From positions 248,001 to 312,000 of the forward strand of contig NZ_JAVIWI010000001.1 of NCBI RefSeq assembly GCF_034314085.1: a stretch of 64,000 nt of DNA. The letters are read 5' to 3'. Source of the DNA: Undibacterium sp. 5I1. GTDB taxonomy: Bacteria; Pseudomonadota; Gammaproteobacteria; Burkholderiales; Burkholderiaceae_D. This document shows positions 37,643 to 47,681 of the stretch, in pieces. Within the stretch, counting starts at the first letter, position 1. Every line of letters begins with the position of its first letter. A program made the translations under genes and the position numbers. The notes under the pieces are model-generated. The model had not been told where the DNA came from and ran no database searches. It saw nothing but the letters and a program-made list of their open reading frames with translations.

Positions 37643-38896
37643 ATGTATCAACATATTAAAGTTCCTGCCGAAGGTAAGCAAATTACCGTCAATGCTGATT
37701 TCTCGTTAAACGTTCCAGATAATCCAATTATTCCGTTCATTGAAGGTGATGGCACTGGTGTAGATATCAGCCCTGTCATGATCAAAGTGGTGGATGCTGC
37801 TGTAGCTAAAGCTTACGGCGGCAAGCGTAAGATTAGCTGGATGGAAATCTACGCTGGTGAAAAATCGACAAAAGTATACGGTCCTGATGTCTGGTTGCCA
37901 GAAGAAACCCTAAAAGTCTTGAAAGACTATGTCGTTTCTATCAAAGGCCCATTGACTACACCAGTTGGCGGCGGTATCCGTTCCCTGAACGTGGCGCTGC
38001 GTCAAGAGTTAGATTTATATGTCTGCTTGCGCCCGGTTCGCTACTTCAAAGGCGTGCCATCCCCAGTGCGTGAGCCAGAAAAAACTGACATGGTGATCTT
38101 CCGCGAAAACTCGGAAGATATCTATGCGGGTATTGAATTCCAAGAAGGCTCTGATCAAGTTAAAAAACTGATCAAGTTTTTGCAAGACGAAATGGGCGTT
38201 AAAAAAATCCGTTTCCCAGATACCTCAGGTATTGGCGTTAAACCAGTATCCCGTCAAGGTACTGAGCGTTTGGTACGTAAAGCGATCCAGTACGCGATCG
38301 ACAACGACAAGCCATCCGTAACGATCGTCCACAAAGGCAACATCATGAAGTACACCGAAGGTGGCTTCCGTGATTGGGCTTATGCTTTGGCACAAAAAGA
38401 ATTCGGCGCAGAATTGATCGATGGCGGTCCATGGTGTAAGTTCAAGAATCCAAAAACGGGTAAAGATATTATCGTCAAGGATTCCATCGCTGATGCGTTC
38501 TTGCAGCAAATCTTGTTGCGTCCGGCGGAGTACAGTGTGATCGCAACATTGAATCTGAACGGCGATTACATCTCTGATGCATTAGCTGCACAAGTTGGTG
38601 GTATCGGTATTGCTCCAGGCGCTAATTTATCTGACTCTATCGCGATGTTTGAGGCCACTCACGGTACAGCGCCTAAGTATGCCGGTAAAGATTATGTGAA
38701 CCCAGGTTCATTGATCTTGTCCGCAGAAATGATGTTGCGTCACATGGGTTGGGCTGAAGCGGCGGATCTGTTGATCAGCGCTACAGAAAAAGCGATCACT
38801 GTGAAGAAAGTTACTTACGATTTCGCACGTTTGATGGAAGGCGCAACACAAGTATCTTGCTCCGGCTTTGGCGATGTAATGATCGAAAATATGTAA
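37643..38896 (+). CDS. icd: NADP-dependent isocitrate dehydrogenase
   Basis: TCA-cycle enzyme oxidising isocitrate to 2-oxoglutarate. At 417 residues it matches E. coli Icd in length and pattern: [33 protein letters not shown] with the regulatory/substrate serine, and [26 protein letters not shown] (cofactor site) and the Lys/Tyr-containing [12 protein letters not shown] follow. The serine in GGGIRSLN is the residue phosphorylated by AceK in enteric bacteria. AACGGAG-like bases (ACGGAGAAA) precede the ATG. A strong terminator and repeat R5 follow. Confidence 0.98.
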   Translation: MYQHIKVPAEGKQITVNADFSLNVPDNPIIPFIEGDGTGVDISPVMIKVVDAAVAKAYGGKRKISWMEIYAGEKSTKVYGPDVWLPEETLKVLKDYVVSIKGPLTTPVGGGIRSLNVALRQELDLYVCLRPVRYFKGVPSPVREPEKTDMVIFRENSEDIYAGIEFQEGSDQVKKLIKFLQDEMGVKKIRFPDTSGIGVKPVSRQGTERLVRKAIQYAIDNDKPSVTIVHKGNIMKYTEGGFRDWAYALAQKEFGAELIDGGPWCKFKNPKTGKDIIVKDSIADAFLQQILLRPAEYSVIATLNLNGDYISDALAAQVGGIGIAPGANLSDSIAMFEATHGTAPKYAGKDYVNPGSLILSAEMMLRHMGWAEAADLLISATEKAITVKKVTYDFARLMEGATQVSCSGFGDVMIENM

Positions 38897-38938
38897 AACT
38901 CATCCAGTGCTTTGTTGCACTAGATCGTTCTATGTAGC

Positions 38939-38981
38939 AAGCCCTTGATTTTCCTCGTGAGAATCAAGGGCTTTTATTTTG
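38939..38981 (+). terminator. rho-independent terminator of icd
   Basis: A perfect 12-bp stem, AAGCCCTTGATT/AATCAAGGGCTT, with an 11-nt loop, is followed by a T-rich tail (TTTTATTTTG). Confidence 0.92.
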
Positions 38982-39070
38982 TACTGTCGATGATCTTAAA
39001 ATTCTATTTATGGGCAAGATAGCTGATATTTATCTCATTAAAGCTAGACCATTAATCACGACAGTTATAG

Positions 39071-39150
39071 ATACCCCTAATTAGTATATTTATTTGTCCA
39101 TAGAATCATTGGACAATAAGCGATATTACGTAAAAATAGGAGGGAGTATA
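39071..39150 (+). repeat. 80-bp dispersed element, copy R5
   Basis: ATACCCCT start with GTAT at the fixed spacing, perfect TTGTCCA/TGGACAA stem, ATAAGCGATATT, and GGGAGTATA end. It is oriented as icd, not as the convergent TonB receptor gene, and lies beyond the icd terminator. Confidence 0.87.
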
Positions 39151-39455
39151 TTAAATCGATATTTTTTCAATTACCAAAAGAATAGTCCACCTTGCCGGTG
39201 CGCCAATCATGTGTTGAGGCTCGAATAAATATCAGAAGTCAGACCAGATATGGTGCGTTGGTAGCTACGTGTACCAAAAATATCGTTGTTTGATGCAGGG
39301 AGTTGAAGTGCTTGAGAGGGCAGTGCTTACTAGCTCAGAGTAATGCTGGGAGCGTTACCGCTTCTCCCAACATAATCAAAAATAAAATATCAGTTTTCTA
39401 TTGAAAAAGATGCGCCATACATGCAATCAGTTATGCAGTATGACGCAATTTTCTA

Positions 39456-41675
39456 TTAGAAATTACCCTTGAACTGGACACCAAAGATGCGTGGTTCGTT
39501 GATAAAGCCAGTCAGGTTATTGAAGTCAATACCGCCGGTTACACGTACTGTGTTGGTGATATTGCGGGAATAAGCGGCTACTTCATATTTGCCGTCTTTC
39601 CAGCTATATCCAACGCGTAAGCCGCCTTCGACCAATGGTTTGCCAGTGAATTCTTTGGCTTCATAAAGGAAGAAGTTGATTTTGCTGCGATAAGACCAGT
39701 CGGTATAGAAAAACAACTCACTATCGTCACTCATCGGGATGCCATAGCGCAGTGTTGCATTAGCAATCCATTTTGGTGCTTGTGGCAAAGGATTTCCGTT
39801 AATCAAGACACGATTAGCTGAATTGATTGGATCGGTAATCGTACACGCAGCACATTTAGCGACGGCCAGATTTGGATCTTGAATTTCTGTAAAGTTGTAG
39901 CTACCCCCCAGAGTTGCACGCAATCTATCTGTCAGCAAGGCTTCAAAATCAACTTCCACACCATGCCCCACTGTTTTGGCTGCGTTCAGCAACATGGTGG
40001 TATTTGATTGCCCACCGACTGCAGTCAACTGTTGATTTTTGATATCAAAATCATAGATACTGGCATTAACACGCGCGCGGCGGTTAAACAGATCTGCCTT
40101 GATACCAACTTCGGCAGATAAGATGGTTTCTGCGTTGGCAACGGTGATTGGTACTGTCGTCGACGGTGCTGCAATACTCGGTGCTCTAAAGCCAGTGGCG
40201 ATACGGGTATATAGATTGATATCTTTATTCAATGCATAGGCTGCACTTGCATCCCAGCTTACTTTGGAAGCAGATTCTTGCACTGCACTAGGTCCTATTG
40301 AACCTACTACATTGGCATTGAAATATTTTTTATCTTCGGTGTAGCGTAAGCCGCCACGTAATTTGATCTGGTCTGTCAAATCGTAATTGAGTGAGCCAAA
40401 CATCGCCCATGCATCATTTTCCTGGCGGCTATTAACGGCGCTAGTTTGAGCACCAGTCGTACTGTTATAGCCGTTACTGAAACCGGTTGTACCTTCATTA
40501 AAGTAGTACAAACCTGCTTGCCAGTTCAGAGGGCCGACATTCTTAGATTCTGCGCGGAACTCCTGCGTGAGTTGGCGATGATTGCGGATGCCGCCACCAG
40601 TCTCTGATTGGAAAGGAATGAAACCAGGTCCAGTTGGATTACCACCGTCAATGTCGCCACGGCTGAAATAGCTGCCAATAGCTTCATAACCCGTGATGGA
40701 GAACAGTTTGATGCCGTCCAGATTCCAGGTTAAACGTGCACTCGCGCCGTTGGTGCGCAAAGTTTGGTAGTTTTTGCCGTTAGTAGCAATCTTGTCTGGG
40801 TCAAAACCATCGACCAGATCGTTGCTACCTTTTTTGATGATATTGGCGCGGAATAAGCGGGCACTGCCATCAGTATCGCGGGCATGAATATTGAACAGTG
40901 CATTGAAGGTCGTGTTAGGGGCATACAAAAACTGAAGACGTTCTGCGTTCTCGTTATAACCTTCCAGAGATTTCTTTTGACCAGTGAATGTGTTATCCAC
41001 AAAATTGTCACGATGTTGACCTAACATCGAAAAACGCATTGCCCATTCTTTGTTGATTGGCGCATTGACGGCGCCTTCAACGTTGACCGTGTTGTAGGTA
41101 GCTTCAGATACGCTGTAGTAGCCTTCAGTGCGGTTCAGGATTGGTTTGGCTGAGTCAAACTTAACTACACCGGCTGGTGTGTTACGTCCAAACAAAGTAC
41201 CTTGTGGCCCGCGCAAAACTTCAACGCCGGCCAGATCAAAAATCGGGAAGCCTTTTAAGTCAGCATTTTCTTGCACGATGTCGTCGTAAATCAAAGAAAC
41301 TGGCTGGGAAGCGAATGTACTGAAATCGGTATTACCATAACCACGGATATAAAAACGTGGGAAAGTGCGGCCATTAGATGACTCAATATTCAAACTTGGC
41401 ACTTTAGCTGCCAACAAGCGAATATCGCCGCCACCAGATGTCAGAACGTCCAATTTTTCTCCACGCAATTGCGAGATGGAGCTTGGAACATCTTTCATAT
41501 TTTCTTGGCGACGCTCGGCAGTTACGGTAACAATTTCTAATTGTCCTGGTGCCTTCACTGGGTCTGCTGGCACCGCTGTTTGTGCCATTGCACAACCAAA
41601 CGGCAATGCGACTAGTGTCAACATCATTCCGCGCGTTCGGTTTAACCGACGCAAAGTTTTCGATTTCTTGCTCAT
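39456..41675 (-). CDS. TonB-dependent outer-membrane receptor
   Basis: A 739-residue precursor with a signal peptide (about 1-31, MLTLVALPFGCAMAQ). A TonB-box-like EIVTVTAERR is followed by a plug domain (FYIRGYGNTDFS, VEVLRGPQGTLFGRNTPAGV). A 22-strand-type barrel ends in the usual aromatic residue (VQFKGNF). The pattern is that of the FecA/iron-complex or sterol/carbohydrate receptor group; the ligand is not readable. No TonB/ExbBD or permease genes are nearby. Regulation probably comes from the adjacent GntR protein rather than Fur. A 467-bp upstream region holds two GTATAC palindromes. Confidence 0.92.
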   Translation of the reverse strand: MSKKSKTLRRLNRTRGMMLTLVALPFGCAMAQTAVPADPVKAPGQLEIVTVTAERRQENMKDVPSSISQLRGEKLDVLTSGGGDIRLLAAKVPSLNIESSNGRTFPRFYIRGYGNTDFSTFASQPVSLIYDDIVQENADLKGFPIFDLAGVEVLRGPQGTLFGRNTPAGVVKFDSAKPILNRTEGYYSVSEATYNTVNVEGAVNAPINKEWAMRFSMLGQHRDNFVDNTFTGQKKSLEGYNENAERLQFLYAPNTTFNALFNIHARDTDGSARLFRANIIKKGSNDLVDGFDPDKIATNGKNYQTLRTNGASARLTWNLDGIKLFSITGYEAIGSYFSRGDIDGGNPTGPGFIPFQSETGGGIRNHRQLTQEFRAESKNVGPLNWQAGLYYFNEGTTGFSNGYNSTTGAQTSAVNSRQENDAWAMFGSLNYDLTDQIKLRGGLRYTEDKKYFNANVVGSIGPSAVQESASKVSWDASAAYALNKDINLYTRIATGFRAPSIAAPSTTVPITVANAETILSAEVGIKADLFNRRARVNASIYDFDIKNQQLTAVGGQSNTTMLLNAAKTVGHGVEVDFEALLTDRLRATLGGSYNFTEIQDPNLAVAKCAACTITDPINSANRVLINGNPLPQAPKWIANATLRYGIPMSDDSELFFYTDWSYRSKINFFLYEAKEFTGKPLVEGGLRVGYSWKDGKYEVAAYSRNITNTVRVTGGIDFNNLTGFINEPRIFGVQFKGNF

Positions 41676-41810
41676 TTCCCAACCCTCACTTTTTTATAAG
41701 TAAAAAAACTTTTTTACTCGTTTCGCGCTTTTTATTGTGCAACCACAAGTTAATTTTATATAGGCAAATAGCATGCCAGAATTGGGGAGGAAAATAAATG
41801 AAAACTAAAA

Positions 41811-41822
41811 AATGTATACAAG
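41811..41822. promoter_or_regulatory. candidate GntR operator, proximal
   Basis: AATGTATACAAG carries the GTA-TAC core of FadR-type GntR sites and shares ATGTATACAA with the long palindrome upstream. It lies about 135 bp before the receptor start. Confidence 0.45.
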
Positions 41823-42011
41823 TTAGTTGTATTTTTATTCGCCAAACTACATTTGGCTTGCTAAATTTTCTTCACTTAAATCTAAAATTTTATCGATTCA
41901 GGCATTCAGATAATTAGAGTCCGCATCAATTTAGACCAAGTAAGGCTTACTTATTGTTTGATTTTGGTGCAAAGAGAAAATATTCTTGAAGAAGAATGAT
42001 TTTATGGAAAA

Positions 42012-42031
42012 AACAATTGTATACAATTGTT
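42012..42031. promoter_or_regulatory. candidate GntR operator, perfect 20-bp palindrome
   Basis: AACAATTGTATACAATTGTT is a perfect palindrome centred on GTATAC and fits the FadR-subfamily pattern yGTM-KACr. It lies 112 bp past the regulator stop and 337 bp before the receptor start. Confidence 0.6.
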
Positions 42032-42142
42032 CAAAGATCTCTCTGGATGCAGATAAGTGTTCGATCAGGACTAAATAAATATAAGACACAACAGAAAGTG
42101 ATCTAAGTGGTTTCAATTTTTAAGTGATCATTTAGCGAACCA

Positions 42143-42868
42143 TCAGCTGATTTCCAATATTTCGGCTAAGTTAATTTCTGGCTCCTCATCTTTGAGTTGT
42201 AGAGCATTCTCTATATCTAACAAATGCTGATCCATTAACTGGCATGCCAGCGTCACGTCACCTGCGGCAATCGCATCAATCAAACGACTATGCTCATCGT
42301 TAGGGCAGGTATTCGTCTCTGGCGATTGGTATAACGCAATAATTAGCGAACAGCGAGAAACCAGTTCTTGCAAAAAACGGATTAGCACAGTGTTACCGGC
42401 GACTTCCGCTAGCAAGACGTGAAAATCGCCTCCAAGACGTATCCACTTTGGGTAGTCTTGTGTGTGATAAGCATGATGTTCGTCGATAATTAATTGTCTT
42501 AATCTGGCTATTTGCAAAGGTGTCGCACGGTTAATCGCCAGGGGCACAATCGCTGCCTCTATTGCTCTGCGAGCGGCGAAGATGTCGCGAGTTTCCTGAT
42601 GAGTTGGCTGCGCCACGATGGCGCCCCGGTTGGGTCGCATCTCAAGAATATGGTCATGCGCTAGTCGTTGTAGCGCTTTTCTTACCACCGTTCTGCTGAC
42701 AGAAAAAAGTTCACAAAGACTGGTTTCAGTCATCTTTGTACCCGGCGGCAAGCGCTGACTCATGACGGCTTTTAGTACAGAGTTATAGATTTTTTCGTCA
42801 GTTGGTATAGCACCGCGCTTTACCGTTACTTTTACCGGGCGCAGCAGTTCAGTTGATTTCAGGCTCAT
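42143..42868 (-). CDS. GntR-family regulator, FadR/FCD subfamily
   Basis: A 241-residue repressor. Its winged helix (about 25-90) reads IYNSVLKAVMSQRLPPGTKM and ELFSVSRTVVRKALQRLAHD. A C-terminal all-helical FCD domain (RRAIEAAIVPLAI, LGGDFHVLLAEVAGNTVL, DEHSRLIDAIAAGD, MDQHLLDIENAL) shows the His/Asp residues that usually bind a metal and a small organic acid ligand. It lies upstream of and co-directional with the TonB receptor gene, so it is the likely regulator of that gene. The ligand is unknown, which also hides the receptor substrate. Confidence 0.9.
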   Translation of the reverse strand: MSLKSTELLRPVKVTVKRGAIPTDEKIYNSVLKAVMSQRLPPGTKMTETSLCELFSVSRTVVRKALQRLAHDHILEMRPNRGAIVAQPTHQETRDIFAARRAIEAAIVPLAINRATPLQIARLRQLIIDEHHAYHTQDYPKWIRLGGDFHVLLAEVAGNTVLIRFLQELVSRCSLIIALYQSPETNTCPNDEHSRLIDAIAAGDVTLACQLMDQHLLDIENALQLKDEEPEINLAEILEIS

Positions 42869-43084
42869 ACGTTTCTTCTTGATGAACAGCGATCGAACGC
42901 AGACTGTACTTTATTCTTTTGCGATTGTGAACCTTTGCTAAGCAATCTACGCAACTTGAACATACGCATTTCTTGTTTCAGTTTGTTGCACTTCTTACAG
43001 TGTTCAAACCGGATCGGGTCAACGATCCCATGCCAGCCCGCGTTTTTATGAGCACTACCCACTCAACATGAAAAGAGAAAAATC

Positions 43085-43687
43085 ATGAAAAAAAATCGCC
43101 TCGCTACATCCACACTGTTCACAGCAATCCTCACTGTTGGCATGCTTGGTTTATATAGCAGCCCAAGTTTTGCAGATACTGCAACCAACGTACAGCGCGA
43201 TAAAAAAGCCGAACATCATGATCGCGCTGATGTACATCGCGACAAGACTGATTTAACGCATGATCGCCATGATGTTGCCCGCGACAAAAAAGATCTTAAT
43301 GCAGCGGAAGCCAATGGTAATCAAGCGGCAATCCAACGTGATCAAACTGCATTGAAATTAGACAGCAGACAAGTCGGTCGTGAAAAAGCGCATCTGAATG
43401 CCGACCGCAGCAATCTGTCAAAAGACAAACAAGACGCTGCTAACGGTGTCTATAACTCGGCACGCCAGGCTGGCCATGCAGAGAAAGATATCAACCGTGA
43501 TCAAACTGCCGTCGTACATGATCGCCATGATTTAAATCGTGATCGTAAGGATTTAGTGGCGGATCAAGCTGCCGGAAATACGGCTGGTGTTGCACGTGAT
43601 CAGCAAGCTGTGAAATATGATGGAAAAACATTGAACCGTGATAAGTCCGAGCGTAAACATGATGAGAATGCGCTGAATCAAAACTAA
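43085..43687 (+). CDS. exported Asp/Arg/His-rich repeat protein
   Basis: A 200-residue protein with a signal peptide (about 1-30, ending PSFA-DT) and a very hydrophilic mature part. A 55-residue unit occurs twice, at about 51-105 and 137-191, with shared blocks HDRHD, RDKKDL/RDRKDL, GNxAxxxRDQxA and DRDK-type motifs. Asp, Arg, Lys and His dominate, and there is no cysteine. The pattern of alternating charges suggests a long charged helix or a disordered chain that may bind metals or nucleic acid; that is inference. It has its own terminator. I do not recognise the family. Confidence 0.75.
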   Translation: MKKNRLATSTLFTAILTVGMLGLYSSPSFADTATNVQRDKKAEHHDRADVHRDKTDLTHDRHDVARDKKDLNAAEANGNQAAIQRDQTALKLDSRQVGREKAHLNADRSNLSKDKQDAANGVYNSARQAGHAEKDINRDQTAVVHDRHDLNRDRKDLVADQAAGNTAGVARDQQAVKYDGKTLNRDKSERKHDENALNQN

Positions 43688-43728
43688 GCTGCATGCCGAA
43701 TTAGTGTGACGGTCAATGTTCTAAAAAA

Positions 43729-43760
43729 ATATGTCCCGCTTTAAACAGAGCGGGACATAT
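43729..43760. terminator. terminator-like hairpin after the repeat protein
   Basis: A perfect 12-bp stem, ATATGTCCCGCT/AGCGGGACATAT, with an 8-nt loop, preceded by A-runs and followed by TCATTTAT. It lies between convergent genes and may serve both. Confidence 0.8.
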
Positions 43761-43850
43761 TCATTTATAAGAACGTATTTGGAATGAACCGGAGCATCTG
43801 TTTCATTCCAACATAAAACGATGTCGTAACTCTAATTACGACAAAATAAA

Positions 43851-44588
43851 TTATGGCTTCACAATATAGATATTCGATTTAGGACAAGTGCTGGCAACAT
43901 TTCCATCCAGGACTAAAGACGAGCCGCTAGGGAATTGTGCCAACTGGTCTTTATTGATCGAAATCCACGCTTCAGTAAAATAATTTTTACCGCCACTTGT
44001 GACGCATTTCAATGACACTGCCGTGTGTGTATTGCTACCGAAAGCATTATCAAACGCGGTTAACATTTGTGCACGAGTGACATATTGACCCAAATGCGTT
44101 TGTATAAAACTGTTAAAGCTTGTGCTGTTTAGACCTTGTACTAATTGCTCTGCCGCACCCCAAAATGCATCTGGTGTCGCCATGCCAGAGCAAGATCCAT
44201 GTTTGTAATACTCATGCTTATCCAGACATTCTGCAACGCCCGGCATATACGGCGTCAGTTTTTTAAAGCCTGCTGCGGTGACACCATAAGCATCCATTTG
44301 GCACCATGTACTGGACTTATCTAAATTAATTTCTTTCTGCGATACTCCACAATAAAACGGTTGCGTTCCGGTGTAGTCATTAGGCCATAAACCGTGCAGA
44401 GAGAAGTTACTTGCCGCATAGCTGCCTTTTAAATTGGCACATTCAGAATTGCCGCTACTAGTTGCGCAAAATCCTGGTTCCCACTGTGCTGCCAACAAAA
44501 AATAGTCGTACGTCTGCGCTTGCGCCGCTGTATTGATGGCAACGACAGCAATCAAGCTCACTACAGTTTTAATGAAAAGCTTCAACAT
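43851..44588 (-). CDS. secreted ribonuclease T2 family enzyme
   Basis: A 245-residue precursor with a signal peptide (1-24, INTAAQA-QT). Both catalytic segments are present: CAS I FSLHGLWPND with the first active His, and CAS II KHEYYKHGSC with the Glu and the second His. The cysteines in those segments fit the family disulfides. RNase T2 enzymes (E. coli RNase I type) cleave RNA non-specifically through 2',3'-cyclic phosphates in the periplasm or outside the cell. It is monocistronic. It probably serves nutrient scavenging; toxin-antitoxin context is absent. Confidence 0.92.
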   Translation of the reverse strand: MLKLFIKTVVSLIAVVAINTAAQAQTYDYFLLAAQWEPGFCATSSGNSECANLKGSYAASNFSLHGLWPNDYTGTQPFYCGVSQKEINLDKSSTWCQMDAYGVTAAGFKKLTPYMPGVAECLDKHEYYKHGSCSGMATPDAFWGAAEQLVQGLNSTSFNSFIQTHLGQYVTRAQMLTAFDNAFGSNTHTAVSLKCVTSGGKNYFTEAWISINKDQLAQFPSGSSLVLDGNVASTCPKSNIYIVKP

Positions 44589-44930
44589 GTGATTCTCCTA
44601 AAACGAATGTTAGGGGGGAGGGGAAACTTATTCTTAAGAAATGAGCTTAAGAATAAGCGCTAGCAAAAATATCACAGTATTGACAAAAAAATACTGCGAA
44701 GGCAGCAAATATAAAGTGCTGCTATGACAGCGCGATGACATTACTGTAACCATATTTTGATCAAAATATAAAGTCGAGCGGCTTAGCAAATTTCTGGAGT
44801 AGGTGCTTGAAATGGGTATTGAAGGAGATGTAGAAAAGAGAAATTTTGAAGCGAATACTTCACGTAAGAGCTGCGAAAAAATTATCTTTAACCGGATAGT
44901 CTGATGCAGAGAATAGTGCATTCAAAGGCA
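44589..44930. other. intergenic region, RNase T2 to MASE1 kinase
   Basis: 342 bp. A 95-codon ORF (44634-44921) is open on the minus strand, but it lacks a ribosome site and looks like random AT-rich sequence. No repeat from the families described here was found. Confidence 0.5.
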
Positions 44931-47681
44931 CTACGACGCCAACGGTAATTCAACGTAAAAAGTGGAGCCATGACCCTCCACACTATAGAAGCCAATTTTG
45001 CCAGACATCTTTTCTATCATTGACTTAGACAAGCTCAGTCCCAAGCCAGTGCCCGCATATTTACGGGTTGCTTTAGCGTCTTCCTGACTAAATTTTTGGA
45101 AAATGTTTTTTTGGAAGTCCGCAGAAATTCCAATCCCAAAGTCCACAACTTCTAGTCTGACCCAATCTGCAATCTGACGGATATGAATTTCTACTACGCC
45201 ATTTTGTTGGGAAAATTTGATCGCGTTTGAAAGTAAATTGGACAATACTTGCATTAATCTCTGGGTATCAACACTGACCATCGACGCTGGTGAGGCTTCG
45301 TAGAAAAACTGCATTTTGATGGAGAAGTTTTGAGCATATCCCTGGTTCGCTTCAATGCTTTGTTTGACTAGGTCACGCAAGATAATTTTTTCTATATTGA
45401 ATTGGATACCGCCATATTCTAATTTTTCAAAATCCAGCAAATCATTAATCAACAAGGTCAGGCGAGAAGCATTGTTGTTTGCCATCGTGACTAAAGTTTT
45501 TGCCTGATCTGACAATCCTCCGCCAACACCACCCGCCAACAAGCCAAGTGCACCACGGATGGAGGTGAGTGGTGTACGTAACTCGTGCGATACAGAGGAG
45601 ACAAATTCGCTTTTAAGTTTTTCTATGCGTTTTCGTTCAGACAAATCATGCAAAATTAAAACCACTAAATTTTGTGTTCCTAACGCTACTTTAGCCATCG
45701 CTAGTTCTAGCGGAATTTCTTCATGAGTTCTTTTTTTAGCGACCACTTCTTTACGTGCCGCTGTGGCGGTGCTGATGGTGTTGTCGCCTGTCATGTCAGA
45801 TTCTATATGGTCATTCAGATAGGCTGCTAAAAAAGTGGCTGATTCTACTTCTGGGAAAAGCTCCAGAATATTACGTCCAAATAATGCACCTGTTGAATAA
45901 TCGAGCAATATCTCTGCGGATTGATTGGCGGATGTGATTAGTCCGTGCGCATCTGTTGTGATGATCCCCTCTGCGGCATTGGCTAAGATGGCACGCAAGC
46001 GGGCTTCACTTTCATGCAGTTGACTGGTGCGTTGCGCGACTAATTTTTCTACATTAAAAGTATGTGCGGTCGCTACCAGTACATAAACAGCTAATAAGGC
46101 GGAAAACAGTAAGCTGCCAAATTTGGTGAACCAGGTGATCCATGATGTATGAGCCGCCCAATAGGTCGCTGATGGTTGCGCCAGAAACGCATATTGTCGA
46201 CTACCAAAATCAATCGTGGATTGGAAAACATGAGCGGCGTCGATGACTTTGATTGAGTCATAAAAAACACCATTACTTCCAGGGTAAGACAGGTCATAAA
46301 ATTCAAGTAAGAGATTGGCTTTTTTTTCTTCATTCAATAAATCACCGACCAGATTTTTTATTCTTACAACGCTGACTGCGGTACCCCGAAATGCGTCACG
46401 TCTTTCTTGTATATTGGTCACGGACTTGCCCCGTGCATAAATAGGTGCGTATAACAAGACGGAAAAATACTTGTCGTCCCCCGACAGAAGTACCAGGGGA
46501 TCGGTGACGGCAAGTTTGCCGCTATCTCGCGCTTCTTCTATCGCATTGCGCCTGATGGCGGTGCTGCCCATGTCAAAACCAAATACTCTTTTACCGTTTT
46601 CAAATGGCTCTATGTAGGTGATAGGGAAGTAATCCTCACGGTCTTCTGCGGGGACAGTTTTTCCGTTACTATTTTTTTCAGTAATTTGGAAGCTGATAAA
46701 GCCTTCACGTAATACGGATTCTTCAAACTTCGTTTTATCCGCGCGTAGCACTCTAGGCACCCAAAGCAGATCAGTAATTTCTTTTAGTGTGGTGAGCGGA
46801 TGTTCAGTAAAAATATGGAATTCAGTGCGGGATACTTTTTCTGATGCTGAATACAGGCGTTCTAAATCTTTGACCGCATCTGCATGCGCATTAAGGTTAT
46901 TTTGTAGTTTCTGGCTAATTCTCTCTGCTTCCAAACGGAACTCAAGTCGCTGTTTTTGGTCTTCTCTGTTACGGATAAAAACGAAGGCGATGATGACAGT
47001 AATCAGACAAATAACCAAAGGGAGCATGACTCCGTAGCGTCTGAATTGCCAAATTTCTCTTGGTCTGGCAAACAAAATCAGGATGAGTGGCGTGGTAATC
47101 AAAACTCCCAAAGTATCGCCTATCCACCATGTCAGCCAATGACTGCTGATATCGGATAAGGATATGATCCCAAATCCATAGAGAGCGATTACACCCCAGC
47201 TAGCGCTAACCAGACAACCTAAAACTGCACCCATGATAAAAAAGGTAAAAATATCCTGATCGGTATCTAATGCAAGTTCATTGCTGAACTGTATTGGTTT
47301 CTTTGTATGTTTCTGTAATTGCTTATTTAATTGTTTTTGAACTAGATAGCTACTGAGGAAAGCCTGCATACAAGCGCCGCTGGCTAGTACTGTGGCAAGC
47401 AGCAAATTGTTGCTTGTAATCTTGTGAGCTGGTTCCCAAGCGATGAGCAAGTTCACAATCAGTGAACCCAGTGCAACGCCAGGTAGCAGACGATATCCTC
47501 GGGTCAGAATTATGCCGAGCGCAATACCTGCTGGTGGGTAGATCGCAACGGCATAACCAGGAGGAATCGCTAGAAGCAGAGACAAGCGTCCCAATATGGC
47601 ATACACCAAAGTCAAACATAAAATTTGGAGCAATAAGCTGGATCTTAGACCGTCAGACATGCGTTTTACAGCAACCTGCAT
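44931..47681 (-). CDS. MASE1-CHASE-PAS sensor histidine kinase
   Basis: A 916-residue membrane kinase. The N-terminal MASE1-like part (about 15-215) has several helices, including YAVAIYPPAGIALGIILTRG. A CHASE-type periplasmic domain (about 245-510) follows, with REDYFPITYIEPFENGKRVFGFDMG, and then another helix (about 520-545). A PAS domain (570-685), a HisKA domain with H at about 697 in SSVSHELRTPLTSIRG, and an HATPase domain (YAGTGLGLSLSKSMIEKMSG) complete it. The response regulator is not adjacent. CHASE domains sense small extracellular ligands; the ligand is unknown. Confidence 0.92.
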   Translation of the reverse strand: MQVAVKRMSDGLRSSLLLQILCLTLVYAILGRLSLLLAIPPGYAVAIYPPAGIALGIILTRGYRLLPGVALGSLIVNLLIAWEPAHKITSNNLLLATVLASGACMQAFLSSYLVQKQLNKQLQKHTKKPIQFSNELALDTDQDIFTFFIMGAVLGCLVSASWGVIALYGFGIISLSDISSHWLTWWIGDTLGVLITTPLILILFARPREIWQFRRYGVMLPLVICLITVIIAFVFIRNREDQKQRLEFRLEAERISQKLQNNLNAHADAVKDLERLYSASEKVSRTEFHIFTEHPLTTLKEITDLLWVPRVLRADKTKFEESVLREGFISFQITEKNSNGKTVPAEDREDYFPITYIEPFENGKRVFGFDMGSTAIRRNAIEEARDSGKLAVTDPLVLLSGDDKYFSVLLYAPIYARGKSVTNIQERRDAFRGTAVSVVRIKNLVGDLLNEEKKANLLLEFYDLSYPGSNGVFYDSIKVIDAAHVFQSTIDFGSRQYAFLAQPSATYWAAHTSWITWFTKFGSLLFSALLAVYVLVATAHTFNVEKLVAQRTSQLHESEARLRAILANAAEGIITTDAHGLITSANQSAEILLDYSTGALFGRNILELFPEVESATFLAAYLNDHIESDMTGDNTISTATAARKEVVAKKRTHEEIPLELAMAKVALGTQNLVVLILHDLSERKRIEKLKSEFVSSVSHELRTPLTSIRGALGLLAGGVGGGLSDQAKTLVTMANNNASRLTLLINDLLDFEKLEYGGIQFNIEKIILRDLVKQSIEANQGYAQNFSIKMQFFYEASPASMVSVDTQRLMQVLSNLLSNAIKFSQQNGVVEIHIRQIADWVRLEVVDFGIGISADFQKNIFQKFSQEDAKATRKYAGTGLGLSLSKSMIEKMSGKIGFYSVEGHGSTFYVELPLAS

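Larger units (their letters stand above)
38897..39455. other. intergenic region between convergent icd and TonB receptor
   Basis: It contains the icd terminator (38939-38981) and 80-bp element R5 (39071-39150). About 300 bp follow in which I see no gene or clear signal. Confidence 0.55.
41676..42142. other. TonB-receptor promoter region
   Basis: An AT-rich stretch of 467 bp without a gene. It contains the two GTATAC-centred palindromes listed separately and must hold the receptor promoter. It runs from the receptor start to the stop of the GntR gene. Confidence 0.6.

Noticed and set aside
42865-43062. 65-codon minus-strand ORF overlapping the GntR start by an ATGA junction, with a CKKC pair
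   Set aside because: GTG start without a ribosome site, no recognised family. The overlap is suggestive but too weak to call.
44634-44921. 95-codon minus-strand ORF after the MASE1 kinase
   Set aside because: Composition looks random, with no ribosome site. The hydrophobic tail alone is not evidence for a gene.
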